Below are positions 26,455 through 35,289 of a stretch of DNA of 64,000 bases, in pieces. The position numbers and the translations under genes were made by a program. Position 1 is the stretch's first letter. The number at the start of each line of letters is the position of its first letter. The stretch is from positions 1 through 64,000 of the forward strand of contig NZ_JHXW01000006.1 of NCBI RefSeq assembly GCF_000622245.1. Reading direction: 5' to 3'. The notes under the pieces were generated by a model. That model was not told where the DNA came from. It did not search any database and was given only the letters and a program-made list of their open reading frames with translations. This DNA comes from Fusobacterium perfoetens ATCC 29250. Its GTDB lineage: Bacteria > Fusobacteriota > Fusobacteriia > Fusobacteriales > Fusobacteriaceae.

Positions 26455-26600
26455 ACTAATTATTCACAGTATGTTATTCCTATATTTCCCCACCCAAAAA
26501 TATAGTTTCTATTATGCGACCTGACTTATATAATTTCTTATAATCACAGTAGGGGTAAGCCTGTATCAGATTTCCACTGATTTCCACATTCTAAAGTTTT
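26455..26600 (-). promoter_or_regulatory. Cobalamin riboswitch
   Basis: The minus strand carries the B12-box core: GTGGAAATC, GATACAGGC, CCCCTACTGTGA and AGTCAGGTCGC, matching the conserved B12-box blocks in order. A hairpin (CATACT...AGTATG, about 26450-26472) lies between aptamer and terminator. A TATAAT (minus strand, 26601-26606) sits exactly at its upstream edge but has no clear -35. The aptamer begins 12 bases after the stop codon of the CoA-transferase gene, so it may also be reached by read-through. Confidence 0.85.
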
Positions 26601-26611
26601 ATTATAATCTA

Positions 26612-27961
26612 TTATTTTTTGTTAGATTTTCTCCAAATTTTCATTTTTTCAGCTTCTCTTATTAACTCTTCTCTAAATTCTGGATGAGCTATATTAATTA
26701 AAGCTTCTGCTCTTTGCCAAGTAGTTTTTCCTTTTAAGTTAGCTTTTCCATACTCTGTTACAACAAAATGAGTATTTGCTCTTGTATCTGTTACTATTGT
26801 TCCTTCTGTTAAAGTAGGACGAATTCTTGATTGTAATTTTCCATCTTTTGTTTTAAATGATGAAGAACAACAAATGAAACTTTTTCCACCTTTTGATAAG
26901 TAAGCTCCCATAACAAAGTCTAATTGTCCTCCAGCTCCACTTATATGTTTTGTTCCAGAAGATTCAGCATTTACTTGTCCAAATAAGTCTAAATCTACAG
27001 CGTTATTGATAGATATAAAATTATCTATTTGAGATACAACTCTTACATCATTTACATAATCTACTGGAGCTGCCATAATTTCTGGGTTATCATTTAGATA
27101 ATCATATAAATCTTGTCCTCCAGCTGCGAAAGCAAATGTTTGTCTATATCTGTCTATTGTTTTTTTAGAACCTGTTATTTTTCCAGCTTTTGCCATTTCA
27201 ACAAAAGAGTCAACATACATTTCTGAGTGAACTCCTAAATCTTTTAAATCTGATTTAGCTATTAATGACCCAACAGCTGTAGGCATTCCTCCAATACCTA
27301 ATTGAATACAACAACCATCTTGTAATTCCTCAACTATTAATTTAGCAACAGCATTATCTACATCAGTAGCTTCTCCTGGTCCTGGTAATATTGAAACATT
27401 AGGATTATCTCCCTCTACTATCATATCAACTTGTGATACATGAATTGCATGCTCATATCCTCCATGACAAACTGGTAAGTTTTTATTTACTTCAACTATA
27501 ACCACTTTAGCTGTTTCACAAACTGCCATTGAATGACTTGGACTTACACTAAAGTTAAAATATCCAAATTTATCCATTGGAGTAACTTGTAATATTGCCA
27601 CATCTATTTTTTGAAATCCTTGTCTATAGAATCCTGGAACTTCTGAATATCTAATTGGAGAATAGAAAGCTTTTCCCTCTCCTACTCTTCTTCTTTCAAT
27701 TCCACTTGCATGCCAAGTATTCCATGTAAAGTGATTTTCTCCACCTTCAACTTTAAATATTTCTGGTTGTTTTAATAAAACTCCTCCAAAAATATTTACA
27801 TCCTCAACTTCCATTATTCTTTTAGCAAAAGCTCTGTCTACTGCATCTGTAGTTGTTCCACACCAACCATAGTCTACAAAATCTCCTGATTTTATAACTT
27901 TTGCTGCTTCTTCTGCTGATACTAATTTGCTTTTATATTCATTTTCAAAACTTGGTAACAA
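26612..27961 (-). CDS. Acetyl-CoA hydrolase/transferase family CoA-transferase (butyrate/4-hydroxybutyrate type)
   Basis: The enzyme moves CoA between acyl groups through a glutamyl-CoA intermediate. The 449-residue protein has [10 protein letters not shown] near the N-terminus, the oxyanion loop LGIGGMP (221-227), the catalytic Glu247 in [11 protein letters not shown] and [12 protein letters not shown] for CoA binding. Best matches by motif are butyryl-CoA:acetate or 4-hydroxybutyrate CoA-transferases. Succinyl-CoA:acetate transferase (Cat1) is possible. The start is TTG with an AGAGGGGGG Shine-Dalgarno. It has its own promoter. With an AbfD-like protein four genes downstream, a 4-hydroxyacyl-CoA route is suggested but not proven. 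Confidence 0.85.
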   Translation of the reverse strand: MLPSFENEYKSKLVSAEEAAKVIKSGDFVDYGWCGTTTDAVDRAFAKRIMEVEDVNIFGGVLLKQPEIFKVEGGENHFTWNTWHASGIERRRVGEGKAFYSPIRYSEVPGFYRQGFQKIDVAILQVTPMDKFGYFNFSVSPSHSMAVCETAKVVIVEVNKNLPVCHGGYEHAIHVSQVDMIVEGDNPNVSILPGPGEATDVDNAVAKLIVEELQDGCCIQLGIGGMPTAVGSLIAKSDLKDLGVHSEMYVDSFVEMAKAGKITGSKKTIDRYRQTFAFAAGGQDLYDYLNDNPEIMAAPVDYVNDVRVVSQIDNFISINNAVDLDLFGQVNAESSGTKHISGAGGQLDFVMGAYLSKGGKSFICCSSSFKTKDGKLQSRIRPTLTEGTIVTDTRANTHFVVTEYGKANLKGKTTWQRAEALINIAHPEFREELIREAEKMKIWRKSNKK

Positions 27962-27995
27962 AGTAATACCCCCCTCTTTTGTCTTTGATATTTTT

Positions 27996-28024
27996 ATTTT
28001 ATCACAAAAAACTTAACAATACAA
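27996..28024 (-). promoter_or_regulatory. Promoter of the CoA-transferase gene
   Basis: Minus strand TTGTAT (28019-28024), 17-nt spacer, TAAAAT (27996-28001) with extended -10 TGA. It lies between the oxidoreductase stop and the CoA-transferase start. Confidence 0.7.
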
Positions 28025-28042
28025 GTATCCATATCTTACTTC

Positions 28043-29149
28043 TTAAAAATGTTCTTCTAATCTTTTTCTAAACTCTTGTGAGTTTAATGGTATTTCAATT
28101 TCTTTCTTTTCCCAAGAAGAAAGATAAGCACCATTTATTATATATAGAGATTTTAAAGCATCTTTTGGAGTACATAATATTTTTTTATTATTTTCTAAAG
28201 CTTCTATAAAATTATTTACAATTCCTGCTTGTTGAATTCTATTATCACTGTCATCAAAATATAATTTAGTTTCTACATAAGAAATTTTTCCAAATAATTC
28301 TTTTGTAGTTTTAGAATACTCTCTCTCATCTATTTCTAATTTTCTAAAAATTAATTCAGAATCATCATTTAAAATTATTTGCCCTTTACTTCCTATTATT
28401 TCTAATCTATTTGTTCCTGGAAATTCTCTAGAAGAAGCTATAAATTGTCCTGTAGCACCATTTTCAAATTCTAATTGAATTGTAACATCATTTTCTACTT
28501 GTATGTCTCTTTCTTTTCCACAATAACAAAATCCAGTAACTTTGACAATATTTGGTGATATCCAAACCAATAAATCTAATTGATGAGAAGCTTGTGTCAT
28601 TAAAAGTCCTCCCCCTTCTCCTTTATAACTTCCTCTCCAAGAACCAGAATCATGATAGGCCTGTGTTCTATAAAGATTAGTTATAATCCAACAAACTCTT
28701 TTAATCTCCCCTACTTCTCCATTTTCTACTAGTTCTTTTATTTTATTAAATGCTTTACTTGTTCTTCTACAATAAAGAACTCCACTTTTTATATTTTCTT
28801 TTTCATCTAATAATTTTACAAGTTTTTCAACCTCATCAGAATACACACCAATAGGTTTTTCTATTAATGGATGAATATTTTTTTCTACTGCCTTTATTGC
28901 CATGTTAGGATGTAAAAAATGTGGAGTACAAATCATTACCATATCTATTAAACCACTGTCTAACATTTTTTCATAATCTGTAAATAAAGTAACATTCTTA
29001 AGAGAATATTTCTCACATATATCTTTCATATGTATTTCATTTCTACTTGAAAAAGCTATTACTTTACAATTTGTTATTTTATTTTCAACTATTAATTTTA
29101 TATATTCTTCTGCTATTGCCCCTATTCCTGCTATTCCTATCCTTACCAT
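28043..29149 (-). CDS. Gfo/Idh/MocA family NAD(P)-dependent oxidoreductase
   Basis: The 368-residue protein has an N-terminal Rossmann fold (RIGIAGIGAIAEEYI), the MICTPHFLHPNMAIKA segment, the family's EKPIG (residues about 97-101, with the active Lys), and a C-terminal substrate domain containing GEGGGLLMTQASHQLDLLVW, where the His near the substrate lies. Members oxidize or reduce sugars, inositols and related polyols. The substrate cannot be told from the sequence. It has no sugar-gene neighbours. Start follows AAAGGAAAAAT. Confidence 0.85.
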   Translation of the reverse strand: MVRIGIAGIGAIAEEYIKLIVENKITNCKVIAFSSRNEIHMKDICEKYSLKNVTLFTDYEKMLDSGLIDMVMICTPHFLHPNMAIKAVEKNIHPLIEKPIGVYSDEVEKLVKLLDEKENIKSGVLYCRRTSKAFNKIKELVENGEVGEIKRVCWIITNLYRTQAYHDSGSWRGSYKGEGGGLLMTQASHQLDLLVWISPNIVKVTGFCYCGKERDIQVENDVTIQLEFENGATGQFIASSREFPGTNRLEIIGSKGQIILNDDSELIFRKLEIDEREYSKTTKELFGKISYVETKLYFDDSDNRIQQAGIVNNFIEALENNKKILCTPKDALKSLYIINGAYLSSWEKKEIEIPLNSQEFRKRLEEHF

Positions 29150-29190
29150 ATTTTTCCTTTCATACTTTGATTTATATTAAATATTTTTAC

Positions 29191-29199
29191 ATTATAACA
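29191..29199 (-). promoter_or_regulatory. Extended -10 element upstream of the oxidoreductase gene
   Basis: Minus strand TGT-TATAAT; the -35 region at 17 nt is only TTTATT. Located about 45 bases before the start codon. Confidence 0.45.
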
Positions 29200-29327
29200 T
29201 ATTTTTATCTCTAAATAAAAATTTTATTTTAATTTTCTCTTACTTATTATATTTAATCTAAATTTCTATTATTAAATATTTTATGTTATACTATATTATA
29301 ATAATAAGTTATAGAGGTGAATTTTTT

Positions 29328-30170
29328 ATGCTAAAAACTAAAACTATTGTCCTTGATAATAAGGAAAGTATTGTTTACAGAGAATATGGAACTGGTAATG
29401 AAATATTAATCTTCATTCATGGAAACATTTGTTCTGGAATATTTTTTGAGCCTTTTTTAAATTATTTTAACAAAAATAAATATAGAATCTTAATACCTGA
29501 TTTAAGAGGTTTTGGAGAAAGTAGTTATTTAACTAAAATTAATAGTATTTCTGATTTTTCAGATGATTTAAATGATTTTTTTTCTAAATTAAATATAAAT
29601 AATTTTACTTTACTTGGTTGGTCAGCTGGTGGACCTATATGCATGAATTATTCTTCCTCTTATCCTATGAAAGTTAAAAGTTTAATACTCATTAATAGTG
29701 TTGGAGTTAATGGTTACCCTATGTATGATGAAAATGGAAAAAAATATATATCAGTTGAAGAAATTAGTCAAGAAAAATCTCAAGTTCTACCTGTTCTAAA
29801 TGCTATTAAAAATCAAGATAAATTATTTATAAAAAATTTATGGAATAATGCAATATATATTTATAAAAAACCTAATTGTCAACAATCTGAGATAGAAGTT
29901 TCAGCTTCTTTAAAACAAAGAAATCTTCCAGAAGTATATCTTGCTTTATCTAATTTTAATATGACTTCTATTTTATTTCCTAATATTCCATCTTTAATTA
30001 TATTTGGAGATAGTGATTCTATCATTAAAAAAGAAGATATTTTTCTTACTGCTAAATATTTAAATACAAATAACATAATAAAAATTTTAAATTGTGGACA
30101 TTCTCCTTTTATAGACTCTCCTAATGAGCTTTTTAAATATATAGATAATTTTATTAAAAATTTTAAATAA
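29328..30170 (+). CDS. Alpha/beta hydrolase
   Basis: A soluble alpha/beta hydrolase of 280 residues from the ATG at 29328 (GAGGTGA Shine-Dalgarno 7 nt upstream). The longer frame from 29283 starts inside the promoter region. It has the oxyanion HGNICSG, the nucleophile elbow GWSAGG (Ser), the acid Asp in FGDSDSII and the catalytic His in NCGHSPF near the C-terminus. So the triad is complete. Substrate is unknown; the fold covers esterases, lipases, haloperoxidase-like and C-C hydrolases. It stands alone, ending at a strong bidirectional terminator. Confidence 0.88.
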   Translation: MLKTKTIVLDNKESIVYREYGTGNEILIFIHGNICSGIFFEPFLNYFNKNKYRILIPDLRGFGESSYLTKINSISDFSDDLNDFFSKLNINNFTLLGWSAGGPICMNYSSSYPMKVKSLILINSVGVNGYPMYDENGKKYISVEEISQEKSQVLPVLNAIKNQDKLFIKNLWNNAIYIYKKPNCQQSEIEVSASLKQRNLPEVYLALSNFNMTSILFPNIPSLIIFGDSDSIIKKEDIFLTAKYLNTNNIIKILNCGHSPFIDSPNELFKYIDNFIKNFK

Positions 30171-30193
30171 AAAATTATGATTTTATATATAAT

Positions 30194-30230
30194 AAAAAAG
30201 AAGTTATAATATTTCAATAACTTCTTTTTT
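30194..30230. terminator. Bidirectional terminator
   Basis: A 14-bp perfect stem AAAAAAGAAGTTAT (30194-30207) / ATAACTTCTTTTTT (30217-30230) with a 9-nt loop and T-runs in both directions. It ends the hydrolase gene and the converging Na/Pi cotransporter. Confidence 0.88.
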
Positions 30231-30235
30231 ATTCT

Positions 30236-31876
30236 TTACTTATCTAATAAATATAATTCTATTATATTAACCATATGGTCTCTTAATCTTCTATAATAGT
30301 TTAACATATCCATATAACCTATACTTTGGGATACAGAAATTCCTAATTTAGAAACATTTTGTAAATGAATATCTCTTCCTTTTCTAAATTCTTTTAAAAC
30401 TTCATTTGCTTTTTCATTAGCTATAACAAATTTTGTTTTATCTTTATTTATATATCCTTGATTAATTAACTCATATATTTCAACAATACCCTTATTTAAA
30501 ACTTTTAATCTAATTCTTTCATTTTCTGTAAGCTTTATTTCTGAATCAGCAAATTTATTTAAAACTTTACCAATTCTTACTCCATAATCACTTATAGTTT
30601 CATATTCATCACAAATTTCTATATTTTTTCTAGTATCATCTTTCATCTCATCATTTATTTCAGAAGTTAATACTAAATAGTTAATATCTGTAATCTCTTT
30701 TTGATATAAATCCATTCTCTCTTCAATAACTTGTAATTTTTTTAATTTATCTTCTGATAAAAATCTTTGTTTATTAGTATCAAAGAAATCTGTTAAAATT
30801 TTTAACATATCTTCAATTTCTGTATGCATATTTAAAACTTCTTGTCTAGATTGTTCTATAACAACTGATGGAGTCTTTAACATCAATTTATCTAATTGAG
30901 TTACTTTCTTCTCTATATCTACACCATCATCTTTAACTATTTTACATAAAAATTTAGCTAACTGTCCAATAAATGGTGTAAATAATATAACATTTATTAC
31001 ATTAAACATAGTATGAGCTGTTGCAATTCCTAATGTTAAATTAGAAGTAGGATTTACTAAAAAATCTAAGAACTCTAAATAATATGGAAATATACTAATA
31101 GCCCAACAAACCCCAACTATATTAATTATAGAATGAGCATAAGCAGCTCTTTTTGCATTAGAATTAGCACTAAGAGAAGCTAAAAAAGCTGTAATTGTTG
31201 TTCCTACATTCTCTCCTAATACTAAAGCTACAGCTGTAGGATAATTTATTAATCCTTGTGCTGCTAAAGTAATAGTTATCCCTAAAGTTGCTGATGATGA
31301 TTGAACTATTGCAGTTATTAAAGCTCCAACTATAGCTGCTTTTAAAGCTCCAAAATATGAGTCAGCATTGAATAAACTAAATAAACTTACAAATTCTGGC
31401 ATACTTCTAATTGGTTTTAATCCATTACTCATTAACTCTAATCCAAAGAAAATCAATCCTAATCCCATTACTGTTAAAGCTCTTGTTTTCCATTTCTCAC
31501 TTTTAGAAAACATATGGAATATTGCTGCTGCTCCAGCCATTGGTAAACCATATTTTCCTATATTTAAAACAAGAATCCAACCAGTAATAGTAGTACCTAT
31601 ATTAGCTCCTAAAATTAAACCCAAAGCTTGTTGTAAAGTTAATAAAGAAGCATTAACAAATCCTATTGCCATTACAGTACTTACTGATGAAGATTGAACA
31701 AGCATTGTTACAAACATACCAACAGCCACAGCTAAAAATCTATTAGTTGTTAAAACTGTTAATATTTTTTTTAACCTTTTACCAGCAATCTTTTGCATCC
31801 CACTAGACATATTATCCATTCCATATAAGAATAGACCCAGTCCACCTACAACTTTCATTACAATTTCTAAATACAT
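30236..31876 (-). CDS. Na/Pi-cotransporter family protein with C-terminal PhoU-like domain
   Basis: The 546-residue protein has about nine membrane segments with the paired QSSS repeats of the NptA/PNaS family (MLVQSSSVSTVMAIGF near residue 62 and AIVQSSSATLGITITLA), which form the phosphate and sodium site. From about residue 330 a cytoplasmic helical PhoU-like domain follows. It likely moves phosphate with Na+, in a gene of the YjbB class. The start is the ATG at 31876; the four codons before it are the GGGAGG Shine-Dalgarno. It is last in the long valS-side gene block and ends at a terminator. Confidence 0.88.
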   Translation of the reverse strand: MYLEIVMKVVGGLGLFLYGMDNMSSGMQKIAGKRLKKILTVLTTNRFLAVAVGMFVTMLVQSSSVSTVMAIGFVNASLLTLQQALGLILGANIGTTITGWILVLNIGKYGLPMAGAAAIFHMFSKSEKWKTRALTVMGLGLIFFGLELMSNGLKPIRSMPEFVSLFSLFNADSYFGALKAAIVGALITAIVQSSSATLGITITLAAQGLINYPTAVALVLGENVGTTITAFLASLSANSNAKRAAYAHSIINIVGVCWAISIFPYYLEFLDFLVNPTSNLTLGIATAHTMFNVINVILFTPFIGQLAKFLCKIVKDDGVDIEKKVTQLDKLMLKTPSVVIEQSRQEVLNMHTEIEDMLKILTDFFDTNKQRFLSEDKLKKLQVIEERMDLYQKEITDINYLVLTSEINDEMKDDTRKNIEICDEYETISDYGVRIGKVLNKFADSEIKLTENERIRLKVLNKGIVEIYELINQGYINKDKTKFVIANEKANEVLKEFRKGRDIHLQNVSKLGISVSQSIGYMDMLNYYRRLRDHMVNIIELYLLDK

Positions 31877-31951
31877 TTTTCCTCCCAAGTTATTTTTTTG
31901 TATTTATTTTAATTTTTATTAGAAATGATATTATATGATTAATTTTTTATT

Positions 31952-34609
31952 TTATCCTTTTAACTCTTTTATATTTTCTAAAATCTTATCATATTTATCT
32001 TGATATTCTTTTTGAATTCTTCTATCTCTTTCTAAAATATGTGCAGGTGCTTTTGATGTAAATTTCTCATTTGATAATTTAGCATTTATTTTTTCTAATT
32101 CTTTAGAAACTTTTTCTAATTGAGCTTCTAGTTTTTTAATTTCAGCATCAATGTCTAAAAGTCCTGTAAGTACCATATAAACTTCTGAATCTTTTGCTAC
32201 TCTAAATCCACTTTGAGTAGGTTTTTCTATATCTTTTCCATATGCAATTTCTTCTAAATTACAAAGTTTTGTTATGAATTTATAATTTTCTTTTATTATA
32301 TTTAATTCATTTTCATTAGATGATTTTATAACAACTTTAGCAAATTTAGCTGGTGAAATTCCTGCTTCAGCTCTAATATTTCTTAATGAAGATACTATTT
32401 CTTGAATATATTCAAAAGCTTTATCTACATTTTCATCAACTAATTTTTCATCACATACTGGATATTTTTGTAACATAACAGTTTCTCCAGATACTTTAAT
32501 TATTTGCCAAATTTCTTCAGTTAAGAATGGCATAAATGGATGTAAAAGTCTCATTCCAGCTTCTAATATTGTCCATAATACATATTGAGCTGTTATTTTA
32601 GAATCCTCATCTTCAGAGTTATATAATCTTATTTTAGCTAATTCAACATACCAATCACAGAAATCTCCTCTTAAGAACTCATATACTGATTTTGCTGCTT
32701 CATCTAATTGGAATTTATCTAACTCTATTGCTACATTTCTACTTGTTTCATTTAATCTTGAGAATATCCACTTATCAACTAATTCATATTTTAATTTAGA
32801 TTTATCTACTTTTGTTACATCAAAGCCATCTAAGTTCATTATAACAAATCTTGATACGTTCCAAATTTTATTAGCAAAGTTTCTTCCCATCTCTAATAAT
32901 TTTTCAGAGAAGTGTACATCTTGTCCTTGAGATGTATTATAAAGCATTGTAAATCTTATAGCATCAGCTCCATATTTATCTATTAAATCTAATGGGTCTG
33001 GTGAGTTTCCTAAAGATTTAGACATTTTTCTTCCAATTTCATCTCTTACTATTCCATGTAAATATACATTATGGAATGGTTTATCTCCTTGAGTATACTC
33101 TCCAAACATTATCATTCTAGCAACCCAGAAGAATAATATATCTGCTCCTGTTACTAATGTTGATGTTGGATAGAACATCTCTAATTCTTTTGTTTTTTCT
33201 GGCCAACCTAAAGTTGAGAAAGGCCATAAAGCTGATGAGAACCAAGTATCTAAAACGTCTTTTTCTTGTTCTAATGTAACGTCTTTTCCATAAAATTCTT
33301 TTGCTTGAGCATAAGCTTCTTCTTCTGTATGAGCTACAAATATTTTTTTATCTGGTCCATACCAAGCTGGTATTCTATGTCCCCACCAAATTTGTCTTGA
33401 AATACACCAATCTCTAATATTCTCTAACCAGTTGTAGTAAACTTTTTCCCATCTCTTAGGCATTATTTTTACTTCACCATTTCTTACAACTTCTAGAGCT
33501 TTTTCAGCTAATGGTTTCATTTTTACAAACCATTGATTTGATACTCTAGGCTCTATAGCTGTATGACATCTATAACAAGTTCCTACATTGTGAGAATATG
33601 GTTCAAATTTTACTAAATATCCTTGTTCTTTTAAATCTTCTCCAATAACTTTTCTTGCTTCAAATCTATCTAATCCAGAATATTTTCCATATCCTTCTAC
33701 TATTTTAGCGTCATTTGTAAATACATTGATTATTGGTAAATTAAATTTATTTCCTATTGCAAAGTCATTAGGGTCATGAGCTGGAGTTATTTTTAAAGCT
33801 CCTGTTCCAAATTCCATATCAACATATTTATCAGCAATAATTTCAATTTCTCTTCCTATTAATGGAAGGATTGCTTTTTTACCAACAAATTTTTTATATC
33901 TTTCATCATCTGGATGAACAGCAATAGCAACGTCTCCAAGCATTGTTTCTGGTCTAGTTGTAGCTACTATTAAATATTCATCAGTATCCTTTACTTGATA
34001 TTTAATATGCCAGAATCCACCAGCTTGGTCTTCAAATTCTACCTCATCATCAGCTAAAGCTGTACCACATCTTGGACACCAGTTTACCATATATTCACCT
34101 TGATAAATTAGTCCATCATTATATAATTTTACAAATATATCTCTTACAGCTTTAGAAAGTCCTTCATCCATTGTAAATCTTTCTCTATCCCAATCAAGTG
34201 AAGCTCCTAGTTTTCTTAATTGAGAAGTTATGATTCCACCATGTTTTTCTTTCCATCTCCATGTTTCCTCAATGAATTTCTCTCTTCCTAAATCTTCTTT
34301 TTTTAATCCTTCTTCAGCTAATTTCTTTTCAACTTTATTTTGAGTAGCTATTCCTGCATGGTCCATTCCAGGCATCCATAAAGTGTTAAATCCTGACATT
34401 CTCTTATATCTTATTAAAGTATCTTGAATGCTGTTATTTAAGATATGTCCCATGTGTAATATTCCTGTTACATTTGGTGGAGGAATCATTATTGAATAAC
34501 TTTCTTTTCCTTCATCCATTGTAGCTGCAAAATATTTTGATTCTTCCCAGTGTTTATACCATTTTTTCTCTATTTCACTAGGAGAATATATTTTTTCTAA
34601 CTCCTTCAT
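31952..34609 (-). CDS. valS: Valyl-tRNA synthetase
   Basis: ValS charges tRNA-Val. The 885-residue class Ia enzyme has PPPNVTGILHMGHILN (HIGH motif near residue 45). The CP1 editing domain carries TTRPETMLGD and ITPAHDPNDF; KMSKSLGNS follows near residue 525. An anticodon-binding helical domain comes next, and a C-terminal coiled coil (from about 815) typical of ValS. It is full length. It sits 42 bases after engB in a colinear block. Confidence 0.97.
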   Translation of the reverse strand: MKELEKIYSPSEIEKKWYKHWEESKYFAATMDEGKESYSIMIPPPNVTGILHMGHILNNSIQDTLIRYKRMSGFNTLWMPGMDHAGIATQNKVEKKLAEEGLKKEDLGREKFIEETWRWKEKHGGIITSQLRKLGASLDWDRERFTMDEGLSKAVRDIFVKLYNDGLIYQGEYMVNWCPRCGTALADDEVEFEDQAGGFWHIKYQVKDTDEYLIVATTRPETMLGDVAIAVHPDDERYKKFVGKKAILPLIGREIEIIADKYVDMEFGTGALKITPAHDPNDFAIGNKFNLPIINVFTNDAKIVEGYGKYSGLDRFEARKVIGEDLKEQGYLVKFEPYSHNVGTCYRCHTAIEPRVSNQWFVKMKPLAEKALEVVRNGEVKIMPKRWEKVYYNWLENIRDWCISRQIWWGHRIPAWYGPDKKIFVAHTEEEAYAQAKEFYGKDVTLEQEKDVLDTWFSSALWPFSTLGWPEKTKELEMFYPTSTLVTGADILFFWVARMIMFGEYTQGDKPFHNVYLHGIVRDEIGRKMSKSLGNSPDPLDLIDKYGADAIRFTMLYNTSQGQDVHFSEKLLEMGRNFANKIWNVSRFVIMNLDGFDVTKVDKSKLKYELVDKWIFSRLNETSRNVAIELDKFQLDEAAKSVYEFLRGDFCDWYVELAKIRLYNSEDEDSKITAQYVLWTILEAGMRLLHPFMPFLTEEIWQIIKVSGETVMLQKYPVCDEKLVDENVDKAFEYIQEIVSSLRNIRAEAGISPAKFAKVVIKSSNENELNIIKENYKFITKLCNLEEIAYGKDIEKPTQSGFRVAKDSEVYMVLTGLLDIDAEIKKLEAQLEKVSKELEKINAKLSNEKFTSKAPAHILERDRRIQKEYQDKYDKILENIKELKG

Positions 34610-34651
34610 TGAAACTTTGCCTCCTATATTTTAAAATTTTTAATTTATTTA

Positions 34652-35269
34652 TTATTTTGTAGTTTCTTCTTCTGTATGTGGATTATATTCTTCTATAATT
34701 TCTCCAATAAAATCTAAAATTTCTTGTTTTCCACTATTTTTTAGTGAAGAATGGAAAAATACATCTTCATTTGAAAATTCCAATTTTGTTCTAATATCTT
34801 TAAGACATTTAAATTTTTCATTATTAGATACTTTATCCATTTTAGTAAAAATAATTTTATAAGGAACGTTGAAGTGTTCTAACCACTCCAACATCTCTAT
34901 ATCTTCACCACTAGGTACTCTTCTTATATCTAAAAGTACAAAAACAAGTTTTTTTCTATTACTTGCTAAATATCTTTCCATTGTTTGTCCCCATTCAGCT
35001 TTCATAGCCTTAGGAACTTTTGCAAAACCATAACCAGGTAAATCTACAAAAAACACATCTCTATTGATTAAAAAATAATTTATAAGTTGTGTTCTTCCTG
35101 GAGTTTTACTTGTTCTAGCAAGTTTATTTCTTCCAGTTATACTGTTTATTAAAGAAGATTTTCCTACATTTGACCTACCTACAAAGGCAAACTCTATATT
35201 TCCAATCTCTTCTGGATAATCCTTCTCATATACAGCTGACTTTACAAATTCTGCTTGTTTTATTATCAT
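34652..35269 (-). CDS. engB: Ribosome biogenesis GTP-binding protein EngB (YsxC/YihA)
   Basis: EngB is a small GTPase needed for large-subunit assembly. From the ATG at 35269 (AGGAG 5 nt upstream) it is 205 residues. G motifs are GRSNVGKSSLIN (G1), the T in SKTPGRTQ (G2), DLPGYGFA (G3), FTKMDK (G4) and SSLKNSG (G5). The first seven codons of the longer frame contain the Shine-Dalgarno and are excluded. It follows lon and precedes valS. Confidence 0.95.
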   Translation of the reverse strand: MIIKQAEFVKSAVYEKDYPEEIGNIEFAFVGRSNVGKSSLINSITGRNKLARTSKTPGRTQLINYFLINRDVFFVDLPGYGFAKVPKAMKAEWGQTMERYLASNRKKLVFVLLDIRRVPSGEDIEMLEWLEHFNVPYKIIFTKMDKVSNNEKFKCLKDIRTKLEFSNEDVFFHSSLKNSGKQEILDFIGEIIEEYNPHTEEETTK

Positions 35270-35289
35270 TTTTTCTCCTATAATAATCA

